NCBI RefSeq assembly: GCF_018138085.1
Contig: NZ_CP073105.1
Span: forward strand, 1,674,001 to 1,738,000
Origin: Stutzerimonas stutzeri
GTDB lineage: Bacteria > Pseudomonadota > Gammaproteobacteria > Pseudomonadales > Pseudomonadaceae
Reading direction: 5' to 3'
DNA length: 64,000 nucleotides
In this document: positions 39,057-47,353 of the stretch, in pieces
Layout: every line of letters starts with the position of its first letter
How positions within the stretch are numbered: position 1 is the first letter of the stretch
Position numbers and translations under genes: made by a program
The notes under the pieces: generated by a model
What the model was told of the DNA's origin: nothing
The model's database searches: none
What the model saw: the letters and a program-made list of their open reading frames with translations, nothing else

Positions 39057-39887
39057 ATGTACCAACTCAACGACCTGCTGCACCTGATGGCCCGGCTACG
39101 TGATCCGCAGCATGGCTGCCCGTGGGATTTGCAGCAGGATTACGCCAGCATCGTGCCGCATACCCTTGAAGAAGCCTACGAAGTGGCCGATGCCATCGAA
39201 AGCGGCGACTTCGATCACCTGCCAGGCGAGCTGGGCGATCTGCTGTTTCAGGTCGTCTATTACAGCCAGTTGGCAAAGGAAGAAGGGCGCTTCGAGTTCG
39301 ACGCGGTGGTCGACGGGATTACCTGCAAGCTGTTGCGTCGGCACCCGCATGTCTTTCCTGATGGCGATCTCTACGGCTCGCCCGAGCTGCCCCGCCTCGA
39401 CGAGGCGCAGATCAAGCAGCGTTGGGAGGAAATCAAGGCAGAGGAACGCGCGGAGAAATCCGCCGCGCCGGAGCAGTTGTCGTTGCTCGACGATGTGCCC
39501 AGCGCGCTGCCCGCCCTGAGCCGTGCCGCCAAGTTGCAGAAACGCACCGCCCAGGTCGGCTTCGACTGGCCGGATGCTTTGCCGGTGGTGGACAAGGTGC
39601 GCGAAGAACTGGACGAAGTGCTCGAAGCCATGAGCGAGGACGATCCCGAGGCGATCGCCGAGGAAATCGGTGATCTGCTCTTCGTCGTGGTGAATCTGGC
39701 GCGGCACCTTAGAGTCGATCCGGAAAACGCCTTGCGCGCGGCCAACCGCAAATTCGAGCGCCGCTTCCGTTTCATCGAGCAAGCCTTGCGAGACAGCGGA
39801 CGGGCCATCGAGAATTGCGACCTGGAGACACTCGACGCGCTGTGGGGCGAGGCCAAGAAAGGCGAACGTTCGCCTTCCTGCGGCTAG
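39057..39887 (+). CDS. mazG: Nucleoside triphosphate pyrophosphohydrolase MazG
   Basis: A 276-residue enzyme that hydrolyses NTPs to NMP and pyrophosphate, cleaning the nucleotide pool. Two MazG repeats are visible. The N-terminal repeat has CPWDLQQDYAS and EEAYEVADAIESGD with GELGDLLFQVVYY; the C-terminal repeat has EELDEVLEAM with EEIGDLLFVVVNLARHL. Both carry the acidic Mg-binding residues. The ATG at 39057 has GAGGA nine bases upstream. It follows relA as in other Pseudomonas. Confidence 0.94.
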   Translation: MYQLNDLLHLMARLRDPQHGCPWDLQQDYASIVPHTLEEAYEVADAIESGDFDHLPGELGDLLFQVVYYSQLAKEEGRFEFDAVVDGITCKLLRRHPHVFPDGDLYGSPELPRLDEAQIKQRWEEIKAEERAEKSAAPEQLSLLDDVPSALPALSRAAKLQKRTAQVGFDWPDALPVVDKVREELDEVLEAMSEDDPEAIAEEIGDLLFVVVNLARHLRVDPENALRAANRKFERRFRFIEQALRDSGRAIENCDLETLDALWGEAKKGERSPSCG

Positions 39888-39991
39888 CCGCGAGGGTGGA
39901 TGTCGCTTTTCACATCCACCACAATGCGCTTCAACGCCGTTACGCATGTTTACCCTGCGCCATTTTGAATTCACCACGAGACGAGCCGAAC

Positions 39992-40531
39992 ATGAGTCTT
40001 TCCCTTCGCGATCAGCTGCTCAAAGCCGGGCTGGTCAATGAGAAGCAGGCCAAGCAGGCCGGCAAGCAGCAGCAGAAACAACAGCGTCTGGTAAAGAAAG
40101 GCCAGATCGAAAAGGACGACTCCCAGCGTGAAGCGGCGCTCAAGGCACAGGCCGAGAAGCTTGCCCGTGATCAGGAGCTGAACCGTCAGCAGCAGGAAAA
40201 GGCCGCGCAGAAGGCGCGTACCGCGCAGATCAAGCAGCTGATCGAGACCAGCCGCCTGCCCAAGCTGACCACCGAGGATTACTACAACTTCGTCGACGAC
40301 AAGAAGGTCAAGCGCCTGTCTGTCAACAAGCTGATGCGCGACAAGCTGTCCAGCGGCTCGCTGGCCATCGTCCGGCACGGTGGCGGTTACGAGGTGATCC
40401 CGCGCGAGGCGGCGCTGAAGATTCAGGAACGCGATCCGCGCCGCATCGTTCAGCTCAACACCCAGACAGAAGCTCCGGACGCGGACGATCCCTACGCGGC
40501 CTACCAGATCCCCGACGATCTGATGTGGTAA
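39992..40531 (+). CDS. DUF2058 protein (YaiL-like)
   Basis: A 179-residue cytoplasmic protein of the DUF2058 family. Residues 1-90 form a highly charged Lys/Gln/Glu-rich helix (LRDQLLKAGLVNEKQAKQAG), and the C-terminal half is a compact domain (YYNFVDDKKVKRLSVNK, then VRHGGGYEVIPREAA). The role is unknown; homologues are annotated as nucleoprotein or polysaccharide-synthesis associated without firm proof. It lies about 100 bp after mazG. Confidence 0.85.
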   Translation: MSLSLRDQLLKAGLVNEKQAKQAGKQQQKQQRLVKKGQIEKDDSQREAALKAQAEKLARDQELNRQQQEKAAQKARTAQIKQLIETSRLPKLTTEDYYNFVDDKKVKRLSVNKLMRDKLSSGSLAIVRHGGGYEVIPREAALKIQERDPRRIVQLNTQTEAPDADDPYAAYQIPDDLMW

Positions 40532-40559
40532 GGCTCGCCGTCAGCTCGCTGGCAGCTGC

Positions 40560-40598
40560 GCGCTACCGGTCATGAGGTCGCTCGCGCACCGGTAGCGC
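40560..40598. terminator. Strong hairpin after the DUF2058 gene
   Basis: Perfect 11-base arms GCGCTACCGGT and ACCGGTAGCGC flank a 17-base loop, 29 bases past the stop. There is no T run, so it may be a structural repeat or a rho-assisted stop rather than a classical terminator. Confidence 0.45.
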
Positions 40599-40715
40599 CG
40601 CGTAACCCTTAGGTGCGTGCGTTCCATGCCCGACGGAAGGATGGATTTATGCCGTCTGACCGCGCTCTACTGCTATAGCCCATCCGGGCTTGTGGACCAG
40701 CAGGAGGACAGCGAC

Positions 40716-40871
40716 ATGGAAACCCATCCTTACGCGGACGAACTCGACACCTTCAGCTTGCAGGCCAACGGTGTACCGGGCGACCCGGAAGAGCCCGGCG
40801 TGCCGGACTTGCCCAGCGAACCCGGCGAGCCGACCATTCCGGATCAGCCACCACCCGCGCCGGTCGCCTGA
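40716..40871 (+). CDS. Short acidic proline-rich protein
   Basis: A 51-residue open frame with an AGGAGG site nine bases before the ATG. The product (METHPYADELDTFSLQANG, then repeated PGDPEEPGVPD-like blocks) is acidic, rich in proline and glutamate, and lacks hydrophobic segments. It is probably a real small gene because of the ribosome site, but no family is recognised. It is convergent with the phosphoribosyltransferase, with two bases between them. Confidence 0.5.
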   Translation: METHPYADELDTFSLQANGVPGDPEEPGVPDLPSEPGEPTIPDQPPPAPVA

Positions 40872-40873
40872 TC

Positions 40874-41548
40874 TTACGGCGAAATCCGAGACGCCCGAGC
40901 GAGCAGGTCGACCACCTGCTCGTCCGGTGTCTGTTCGAAATTACCGTAATGGCGACCCACGCCAATGAACGGCTCCGGCATCGCCAGACACAGCAACTCG
41001 TCCACTTCCGTCTTCAGCATCTCGATCACGTCCCGCGGGCCCACCGGCACAGCCAGCACCACGCGGCTCGGTTTGGACTGCTTGAGCCCTTTGAGTGCTG
41101 CCCGAACCGTGGCGCCGGTGGCGATGCCATCATCGATCACGATGACGCAGCGACCGGTGATCACCGGCGCCGGCCGGTCGCCGCAGTAGCGATGCCGGCG
41201 GCGCTCCAGTTCAGTCAGTTGGCGCTGCATTTCCTCCTCGAACCAGTTTGGCGGCGGAGCGACCTGGTTGAGCAGTTCCTGGTTGATGACCCATTTGGGC
41301 TCGGCGCCATCGATCACCGCGCCCAGCGCCAACTCCTCGTTTCCCGGCGCGCCGATTTTGCGTACCAGCACCAGGTCCAGTGGCGCGCCGAGACGCTGAG
41401 CCACTTCGAAAGCAACCGGCACGCCGCCGCGCGGCAACGCGAGTACCAGGGGATTCTGCTCACACAGGTGATACAGCGCCTCGGCCAGCTCCTGGCCGGC
41501 ATGGCTGCGGTCGCGAAACAGATAGGATTCAGACGTGAACGCGCGCAT
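40874..41548 (-). CDS. Phosphoribosyltransferase family protein
   Basis: A 224-residue type I PRTase-fold protein. The PRPP loop VIVIDDGIATGATVRAALK is intact, and the N-terminal LALPRGGVPVAFEVAQRLG and DLVLVRKIGAPGNEELALGA motifs define the subgroup often encoded with dienelactone hydrolases or erythromycin-esterase-like proteins. The base substrate is unknown. It starts three bases after the stop of the erythromycin-esterase-like gene, so the two form an operon. Confidence 0.85.
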   Translation of the reverse strand: MRAFTSESYLFRDRSHAGQELAEALYHLCEQNPLVLALPRGGVPVAFEVAQRLGAPLDLVLVRKIGAPGNEELALGAVIDGAEPKWVINQELLNQVAPPPNWFEEEMQRQLTELERRRHRYCGDRPAPVITGRCVIVIDDGIATGATVRAALKGLKQSKPSRVVLAVPVGPRDVIEMLKTEVDELLCLAMPEPFIGVGRHYGNFEQTPDEQVVDLLARASRISP

Positions 41549-41551
41549 GGC

Positions 41552-42883
41552 TCACTCTCCGAACGGGTAGGTATCCGGAACGATTTCGTCGTCGATCTGC
41601 TGAGGGCCGATAGGCGTCACCGCGGTGGTCTGCTCCAGCCAGATCAAGGCGTCGAACTGTTCGGACAGTATGGCCTGGAAATAGTGACTCTGGCGTTCGG
41701 TGGCCGGCCGGTAGATGACACCGATCGCGCGTTCCAGGCGTGGTCTGGCCAATGCCTGGCGCAACGACGTTTCGTTTCGCCAGCTGGTCAGTGATGCCGC
41801 GATGCCGGTCCGCAGGAACAGGTTTTCCCAGCTGTCCGGACGGGAGGGGCGGACCTGCTTGATCTGCATGGGCTCATCCCAGTTGTCCGCCGCTGCCACC
41901 TCGCCGCGGTCGGTGGCCATGCCGATGAGCACGGCGTCGCTGCCGAAGGCGGTCCGGCATAGCTCGCCGATGTTGAATTCGCCGCCCCAGCCCATGGACG
42001 TCGATGCCGCGTTGCCGATATGCGAGTTGTGCGCCCATACGATGGCCTTGGCATCGTCGCCGCGATGCTCCAGCAGCGCGCGCAGGGTATCGAACATGTG
42101 TCGGTCGCGAAGATTCCACGACTCGGCGGATCCCTGGTACATGGCGCGGTAATACTGCTCGGCGGCCATCACGACGCGGGCGTTGCGCTCGGCGTTGAAG
42201 AAGCTGCCACCGTCTCGCTCCAGATAGCGCAGCCGCTGGTCGAGCAGCGCGCGCAACTGCTCGACTACCTGGTCTTCACAGGAGGGCTCGCCGAGCATCA
42301 CCTTGTGGCCATAAACCGCCGGCTCTTCATGCCAAGGGCTCAGGCAGCCGTAGCGGCGGCGCGCGGCGCTGGCAGCCTGCGGATCGACGCGGTCCAGATA
42401 ATCCAGCACTTCACGGATCGAAGAGCCGAGGCTGTAGACGTCCAGGCCACGAAACTCTGCGCGCCGCTCGGGCGCCAGCCCCTCGTTGTGACTGCGCAGC
42501 CAACTGGCGAAGTCGGCGACTTCCCGGTTGCGCCACATCCAGGTCGGGAAACGCTTGAAGCCTTCTTCGACCCAGGTCGGCGGTTGCTGGTGACGCACGT
42601 ACCGGTCGATCTTCGCCGCATCCGGCCAATCCGCCTCGGCGGCGATGATGTTGAATCCGTGGCGCTCGACCAGTCGTCGGGTAATTTGCGCGCGAGCGCG
42701 ATAGAACTCGGAAGTGCCGTGGCTGGCCTCGCCGATCAGCACCACCCGTGCGTCGGCGAACTGGTCGAAGTGCTCGGCGAACAGCGGGTCGTCCAGCGCC
42801 GGTAATGGTGTGGCGTGGTGGCGCAGCAGCTCGAGCAGTTGTTCATCGCTGGTTTCGGTAGGGCGTTGGCGTGATCGGATCAT
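41552..42883 (-). CDS. Erythromycin esterase-like protein
   Basis: A 443-residue member of the EreA/EreB-like family. Conserved features are VLIGEASHGTSEFYRARAQI near residue 45 and ADWPDAAKIDRYVR, with the His and Glu residues of the metal-free esterase active site. Chromosomal members mostly have unknown substrates, so macrolide resistance should not be assumed. I start at the ATG at 42883 (AGGAG ten bases upstream); a TTG at 42964 would add 27 residues. It is in an operon with the phosphoribosyltransferase. Confidence 0.83.
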   Translation of the reverse strand: MIRSRQRPTETSDEQLLELLRHHATPLPALDDPLFAEHFDQFADARVVLIGEASHGTSEFYRARAQITRRLVERHGFNIIAAEADWPDAAKIDRYVRHQQPPTWVEEGFKRFPTWMWRNREVADFASWLRSHNEGLAPERRAEFRGLDVYSLGSSIREVLDYLDRVDPQAASAARRRYGCLSPWHEEPAVYGHKVMLGEPSCEDQVVEQLRALLDQRLRYLERDGGSFFNAERNARVVMAAEQYYRAMYQGSAESWNLRDRHMFDTLRALLEHRGDDAKAIVWAHNSHIGNAASTSMGWGGEFNIGELCRTAFGSDAVLIGMATDRGEVAAADNWDEPMQIKQVRPSRPDSWENLFLRTGIAASLTSWRNETSLRQALARPRLERAIGVIYRPATERQSHYFQAILSEQFDALIWLEQTTAVTPIGPQQIDDEIVPDTYPFGE

Positions 42884-43066
42884 GGCCGCGTCTCCTGGTC
42901 TGCTCTTACCGATGACCGACGCTGGATGCCCCTGTTCAGACCGTTCGGCAGGTCGTCCGAACAAGCGTAAGCGGCAGAACTGAACCCGACGGGCTAGTCT
43001 CTAAGCAAGGCGACGTCGATATCGGCAAACGAATTTTGCCGAAGGCGCTAGAACAAGGGGGTAGTC

Positions 43067-43300
43067 ATGACGACCTGGATCATCGCGTACAGCAAAGACG
43101 GCAATACATCCATCATCAGGACCGAGTCCGATCACCAGCCGGATATAGACGAGGCAGTAGCGCTGGTTACGCAAAAGGCGGAACAGGAGTTTGCCGGAGA
43201 GGAAGATGCCTACGAGCATGATCCGGATATCGAGGAAACGCCGGCAACCCGTCTGGCCGAGCGCTTCGGCATCACCGTAACCGGAATCTCCCAGGCCTGA
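43067..43300 (+). CDS. Small acidic hypothetical protein
   Basis: A 77-residue protein (MTTWIIAYSKDGNTSIIRTE ... RLAERFGITVTGISQA) with an AAGGGGG site in front of the ATG. It is acidic in the middle (EEDAYEHDPDIEE) with beta-strand ends. There is no signal peptide or membrane helix. It is probably real by ribosome site and codon character. No function is assigned. Confidence 0.6.
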   Translation: MTTWIIAYSKDGNTSIIRTESDHQPDIDEAVALVTQKAEQEFAGEEDAYEHDPDIEETPATRLAERFGITVTGISQA

Positions 43301-43307
43301 TTGCCGA

Positions 43308-43964
43308 TCAGGTCACCTGCCACACCTCACCATCTCCAACCACGAACAGACGCCGACCCGGGTTGGCGTCGACCTCCAGCATGCCGGTGAAGCCGCCGAA
43401 GGCGGGCAGCAGGCTCAGCCGCTCGCCAATGCAGAAGCAGGGCAGGCGCAACGACTGGCGCCCGCGTCCGTTCAGGCGAAATGCCGGATGCAGATGGCCC
43501 GCGAGAACGTGGTGGGTGGGGTGCGGATCGGGTTCGTGCTGCAAGGCGAACGGGCCTAGCAGCAGCGGCTCGGGGACGACGGTCATGCCCAGCGTAACGG
43601 GCGGGTCACCGGCTCGGCGGTCGTGATTGCCACGGATAAGTGTGATCGCCAGCGAGGCGTGATCGGCCCGCCATTGATGCAGCCGAGCCAGAACAGCCGG
43701 TGTCTGGGATTCGGGCGCGTGCAGGAAGTCGCCAAGGAAAATCAGCTGGCGGCAGCTGTAGCGCGCCAATAACAGGTCCAGACGTAGCAGATTGCTTTGC
43801 GTGGTGCCGTGCGGCACCGGTTGGCCGAGCCGGCGGTAAGCGGCCGCTTTGCCGAAATGGATATCGGCCACCAGCAGCGCCTGTTGGTCCGGCCAGTAGA
43901 TGGCTTTGTCGCCGAGCAGCCATAGCTCGGTCTGTTCCAGTTCGATGGCCAGGTGCGAAGTCAT
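43308..43964 (-). CDS. pdeM: Ligase-associated DNA damage response phosphoesterase PdeM
   Basis: A 218-residue calcineurin-like metallophosphoesterase. Metal motifs are in order: VADIHFGKA, FLGDFLHAPES, RGNHDRRAG and AGHLHPAF. PdeM is encoded with an Lhr-type helicase, an ATP-dependent ligase and a beta-CASP exonuclease in many proteobacteria, forming a putative end-processing repair set. Here it is the last gene of that cluster on the minus strand, separated from the helicase by about 225 bp containing REP-like palindromes. Confidence 0.9.
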   Translation of the reverse strand: MTSHLAIELEQTELWLLGDKAIYWPDQQALLVADIHFGKAAAYRRLGQPVPHGTTQSNLLRLDLLLARYSCRQLIFLGDFLHAPESQTPAVLARLHQWRADHASLAITLIRGNHDRRAGDPPVTLGMTVVPEPLLLGPFALQHEPDPHPTHHVLAGHLHPAFRLNGRGRQSLRLPCFCIGERLSLLPAFGGFTGMLEVDANPGRRLFVVGDGEVWQVT

Positions 43965-43989
43965 GGCGGCATTTTATCGTGCGCGGGTG

Positions 43990-44190
43990 ATGGTTCCCAT
44001 GTCAGGTATCGGACCAGTCTCGACAACGGCCTGGCATTGGCTGCCTTCTGATGTTGTGGGAGGCCCGCCCCGGGGCGAAGCTTTTGCTTTGGAGGGGGGT
44101 AGAAGATCTGCTTTCGCCGCGAGGGCGCGCCTCCCACGGGCCGTGGTGCGCCGTTGCTCTTCGTGGGAGGTACGCCTCGGGGCGAAGCGG
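43990..44190. repeat. REP-like palindromes between helicase and pdeM
   Basis: GTGGGAGGCCCGCCCCGGGGCG at about 44055 and its reverse-type partner TCGCCGCGAGGGCGCGCCTCCCAC at about 44117 form an inverted pair. A third head GTGGGAGGTACGCCTCGGGGCG follows at about 44163. A related pair lies at 50300-50430. Confidence 0.7.
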
Positions 44191-46800
44191 TTAGGGTTTC
44201 CGCTTTTTCAAGCGCGGCGTGCCGTCCTTGGTGGCGCGGGGTTTTCGTTTGGGGGCGGTTTCGCGTTCGACCGCAATGTTGGCGTCCGCTTCCGGCTGGT
44301 AGCCGCCGGGCCCGGCGGCCTTGTCTAGGTCGGCGACCATGCGGCGGATGCGGTCGGCCAGTTTTTCCGAGGTCATGCTTTCGCGGAAGCGCTCGACCAT
44401 CAATGGGAAGGCCAGCGGCGTGGTGCGTTTGACGACATGTACGTCTAGCTGACGTTGCTGCAAACGGCTCAGGGTCTGCTCCAGGCGCTCGACCTCCAGC
44501 TCCTGGCGCAGCACTTCTTCCTCGGCCTGGGTCAGCAGCAGGTTGGCCGGGTCGTACTGGCGGAATACGTCGAAGAACAGCCCGCTGGAGGCCTGCAGCT
44601 GCCGCGCGCTTTTTTGCGCACCGGGGTAGCCGGAAAACACCAGCCCGGCGATGCGCGCGATCTCGCGGAAGCGCCGACGGGCCAGCTCTCCGGCGTTGAG
44701 GCTGGCGAGCACGTCGTGCAGCAGGTCGTCCCGGGTGAACAGCGCCGGCGTCAGCCACTGCAGCCAATCCACTTCGGTCGCCGAGAGCAGTTCGAAACCG
44801 TAGTCGTTGACCGCGATGGAAAAGGTCAGCGGCTGTCGTTGGCCCATCCGCCACGCCAGCAGGCTGGCCAGGCCCAGGTGCACGTGGCGGCCGGCGAAGG
44901 GGTAGAGGAACAGATGCCAGCCCTCGCGCGACTTCATCACCTCGGCCAGCAGCGTGGTTTCGGTGGGCAGCGCCGACCAGTCCAGTTGTACTCGTAGCAG
45001 CGGCTCGACCAGTTGCATCTCGGCGCTCTCGAACCGGCCACGCGACGCCGCACCGAGCTGCTCGACCACCGCATCGGCCAGTTCGCTCGATAGCGGCATG
45101 CGCCCGCCATTCCAGCGCGGCACGGCGGCCTTCCTGCCGGTGGCGCGGCTGACGTAGGCGGTCATGTTCTCGACCCGCACCAGCTCCAGCAGCCGGCCGC
45201 CGAAGAGGAAGTTGTCACCGGGGCGCAATCGGGCAATGAAGCCTTCCTCGATGGTGCCTAGCGAGCGACCGCTGCCGCCCTTGGCCCAGAATTTCACCGT
45301 CAGGCTGGCGTCGCTGACGATGGTACCGATGCTCATGCGATGGCGCAGGGCGACGCGGCGGCTGGGGACCGTCCACAGCCCGGTCTCGTCCGGCTCGACG
45401 CGCTGGTAGTCCGGATAGGCCGTCAGTGAATGCCCGCCGTGGCGGACAAAGGCCAGTGCCCATTGCCAGTGGTCCTCGGTGAGATCGCGATACGACCAGG
45501 CCTGACGCACTTCGGCGAACAGCTCATCGGGCCGAAAGCCGCCGCCCAGCGCCATGCTGACCAGGTGCTGCACCAATACATCGAGCGGACGATGCGGTGC
45601 GCTGCGGGCTTCGATACGGCGTTCGGCGATGGCCACCTGGGCGGCGGCGGCTTCCACCACTTCGAAACTGTGCGTCGGCACCAGCGTGACCCGCGAGGTC
45701 CGACCGGGCGCATGTCCGGAGCGGCCCGCGCGTTGCATCAGCCGCGCCACACCTTTCGGCGAGCCGATCTGCAGCACCCGCTCGACCGGCAGGAAGTCGA
45801 CCCCGAGATCGAGGCTCGAAGTGCAGACCACGGCCTTCAGCGCGCCTTGCTTGAGGCCCAGTTCGACCCAGTCGCGTACCTCCCGCGCCAGCGAGCCGTG
45901 GTGCAGGGCGATGAGTCCGGCCCAGTCGGGACGCGTTTCGAGAATCGCCTGGTACCAGATTTCCGACTGCGACCGGGTGTTGGTGAAGACCAGCGTGGTG
46001 GCGGCCGAGTCGATCTCCTCGACCACCTGCGGCAGCATGCGCAGCCCGAGATGACCGGCCCAGGGGAAGCGCTCGATACTTGGCGGCAACAGCGTGTCGA
46101 CGCGCAGGTCCTTGTCGACCTTGCCTTGCACCAGCTTGCCGTCGCCGGGGTATAGCAGCACGTCCAATGCGTGAGGCTGATTGCCCAGGGTGGCCGACAG
46201 GCCCCAGATAATCAGCTCCGGCATCCACTGGCGTAGCCGCGCCAGCGCCAGTTGCAACTGCACGCCACGCTTGTTGCCCAGCAATTCGTGCCACTCATCC
46301 ACGACCAGCATGCGCAGGCCGGCGAATGCCTGGCGTGCGTCGGCGCGGGTAAGCAGCAGGGTGAGGCTTTCCGGCGTGGTGACCAGTGCGGACGGCAACC
46401 TCCGACCCTGGCGCGCCCGCTCGGCACCACTGGTATCGCCGGTGCGTAGTCCGATGCTCCAGTTGACGCCGAGATCATCCAGCGGGGCCTGCAGGGCGCG
46501 GGCCGTGTCGGCCGCCAGGGCGCGCATGGGGGTGATCCAGAGGACGGTGAGTGGTGCCTGTTTGTCTGAAAGTTTGACAGGCGTCTGCGGAGCCTTCGCG
46601 GGCAAGCCCGCTCCTACAGAAGCGAAACGATCGAGCGCGCCCAGCCAGACGGCGTAGGTCTTGCCCGAGCCTGTGGTGGCGTGAAGCAGGCCGGATTCGC
46701 CTTGGTCGACCGCTTGCCAGACTTCGCGTTGAAAGGGAAAGGGCTGCCAACCCCGACTGGCGAACCAGCGTTCGCTCAGGAGGCCGGGTGCGTCATTCAT
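44191..46800 (-). CDS. Ligase-associated DEXH-box helicase (Lhr-core type)
   Basis: An 869-residue superfamily 2 helicase. Walker [14 protein letters not shown] is at residues 38-50, the DEWH box in [19 protein letters not shown] motif GLSATLGN, and motif VI RAGRSGH. The DUF4145-like C-terminal Lhr-core extension continues to a basic tail ([19 protein letters not shown]). It pairs with the ATP-dependent ligase, exonuclease and PdeM nearby in a predicted DNA-repair system. Residues 62-70 (VGAGLPAKA) are encoded by a REP element read in frame, a likely insertion that lengthened a surface loop after motif I. Confidence 0.93.
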   Translation of the reverse strand: MNDAPGLLSERWFASRGWQPFPFQREVWQAVDQGESGLLHATTGSGKTYAVWLGALDRFASVGAGLPAKAPQTPVKLSDKQAPLTVLWITPMRALAADTARALQAPLDDLGVNWSIGLRTGDTSGAERARQGRRLPSALVTTPESLTLLLTRADARQAFAGLRMLVVDEWHELLGNKRGVQLQLALARLRQWMPELIIWGLSATLGNQPHALDVLLYPGDGKLVQGKVDKDLRVDTLLPPSIERFPWAGHLGLRMLPQVVEEIDSAATTLVFTNTRSQSEIWYQAILETRPDWAGLIALHHGSLAREVRDWVELGLKQGALKAVVCTSSLDLGVDFLPVERVLQIGSPKGVARLMQRAGRSGHAPGRTSRVTLVPTHSFEVVEAAAAQVAIAERRIEARSAPHRPLDVLVQHLVSMALGGGFRPDELFAEVRQAWSYRDLTEDHWQWALAFVRHGGHSLTAYPDYQRVEPDETGLWTVPSRRVALRHRMSIGTIVSDASLTVKFWAKGGSGRSLGTIEEGFIARLRPGDNFLFGGRLLELVRVENMTAYVSRATGRKAAVPRWNGGRMPLSSELADAVVEQLGAASRGRFESAEMQLVEPLLRVQLDWSALPTETTLLAEVMKSREGWHLFLYPFAGRHVHLGLASLLAWRMGQRQPLTFSIAVNDYGFELLSATEVDWLQWLTPALFTRDDLLHDVLASLNAGELARRRFREIARIAGLVFSGYPGAQKSARQLQASSGLFFDVFRQYDPANLLLTQAEEEVLRQELEVERLEQTLSRLQQRQLDVHVVKRTTPLAFPLMVERFRESMTSEKLADRIRRMVADLDKAAGPGGYQPEADANIAVERETAPKRKPRATKDGTPRLKKRKP
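46593..46618. repeat. REP element inside the helicase coding sequence
   Basis: CCTTCGCGGGCAAGCCCGCT followed by CCTACA is the widespread Pseudomonas REP consensus with its GCGGGC-AA-GCCCGC stem. It is read on the minus strand without a frame change. Confidence 0.85.
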
Positions 46801-47353
46801 TGGCCAGCCTCTTGGAGGTGGGCCACGCGCGTATACCCGCTAGCAGCGCGTGTCGCCTGGCACACCGTGCCCGTTCGCGGTCGAGACCGCTCCCACGGTG
46901 GGTGTGGATTGCTCGGCCTGTGGGAGCGGTCTTGACCGCGAAAAAGAGGCTGCCCGTGCCTACCGAGTCGGGCTCGGCGCTTATGCCAGCGGCTCTGTCC
47001 GCTCGCGTTCTCCGCGTAGCAACAGCTGTCGCTATGCCCCGTGCCCGTTCGCGGTCGAGACCGCTCCCACGGTGGGTGTGGATTGCTCGGCCTGTGGGAG
47101 CGGTCTTGACCGCGAAAAAGAGGCTGCCCGTGCCTACAGAGTCCAGATCGCCGCTTATGCCAGCTGCTCTGTTCGGTCCTGTTCTTCGCATAGCAACAGT
47201 CATCCCCATGCTCCGTGCTTATTCGCGGTCGAGACCGCTCCCACGGGGTATGTGGACTGCTCGGCCTGTAGGAGCGGTCTTGACCGCTAAAAGAAGGCTG
47301 CTCATGTCTACGGAGTTCGGACCAACGCTTATGCCAGGGGAATGCTCTGCCGG
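46801..47353. repeat. Three-copy REP array between ligase and helicase genes
   Basis: Units start with TTCGCGGTCGAGACCGCTCC at 46874, 47048 and 47222, spaced exactly 174 bases. Each holds the facing element TGGGAGCGGTCTTGACCGC about 45 bases later, so every unit is an inverted REP pair plus a spacer. Copies one and two are nearly identical; the third is diverged. No gene is present. Confidence 0.88.

Noticed and set aside
41552..42883. Macrolide resistance gene
   Set aside because: The family match is to erythromycin esterase-like proteins in general; chromosomal members with a PRTase partner have no demonstrated macrolide activity, so resistance is not claimed.
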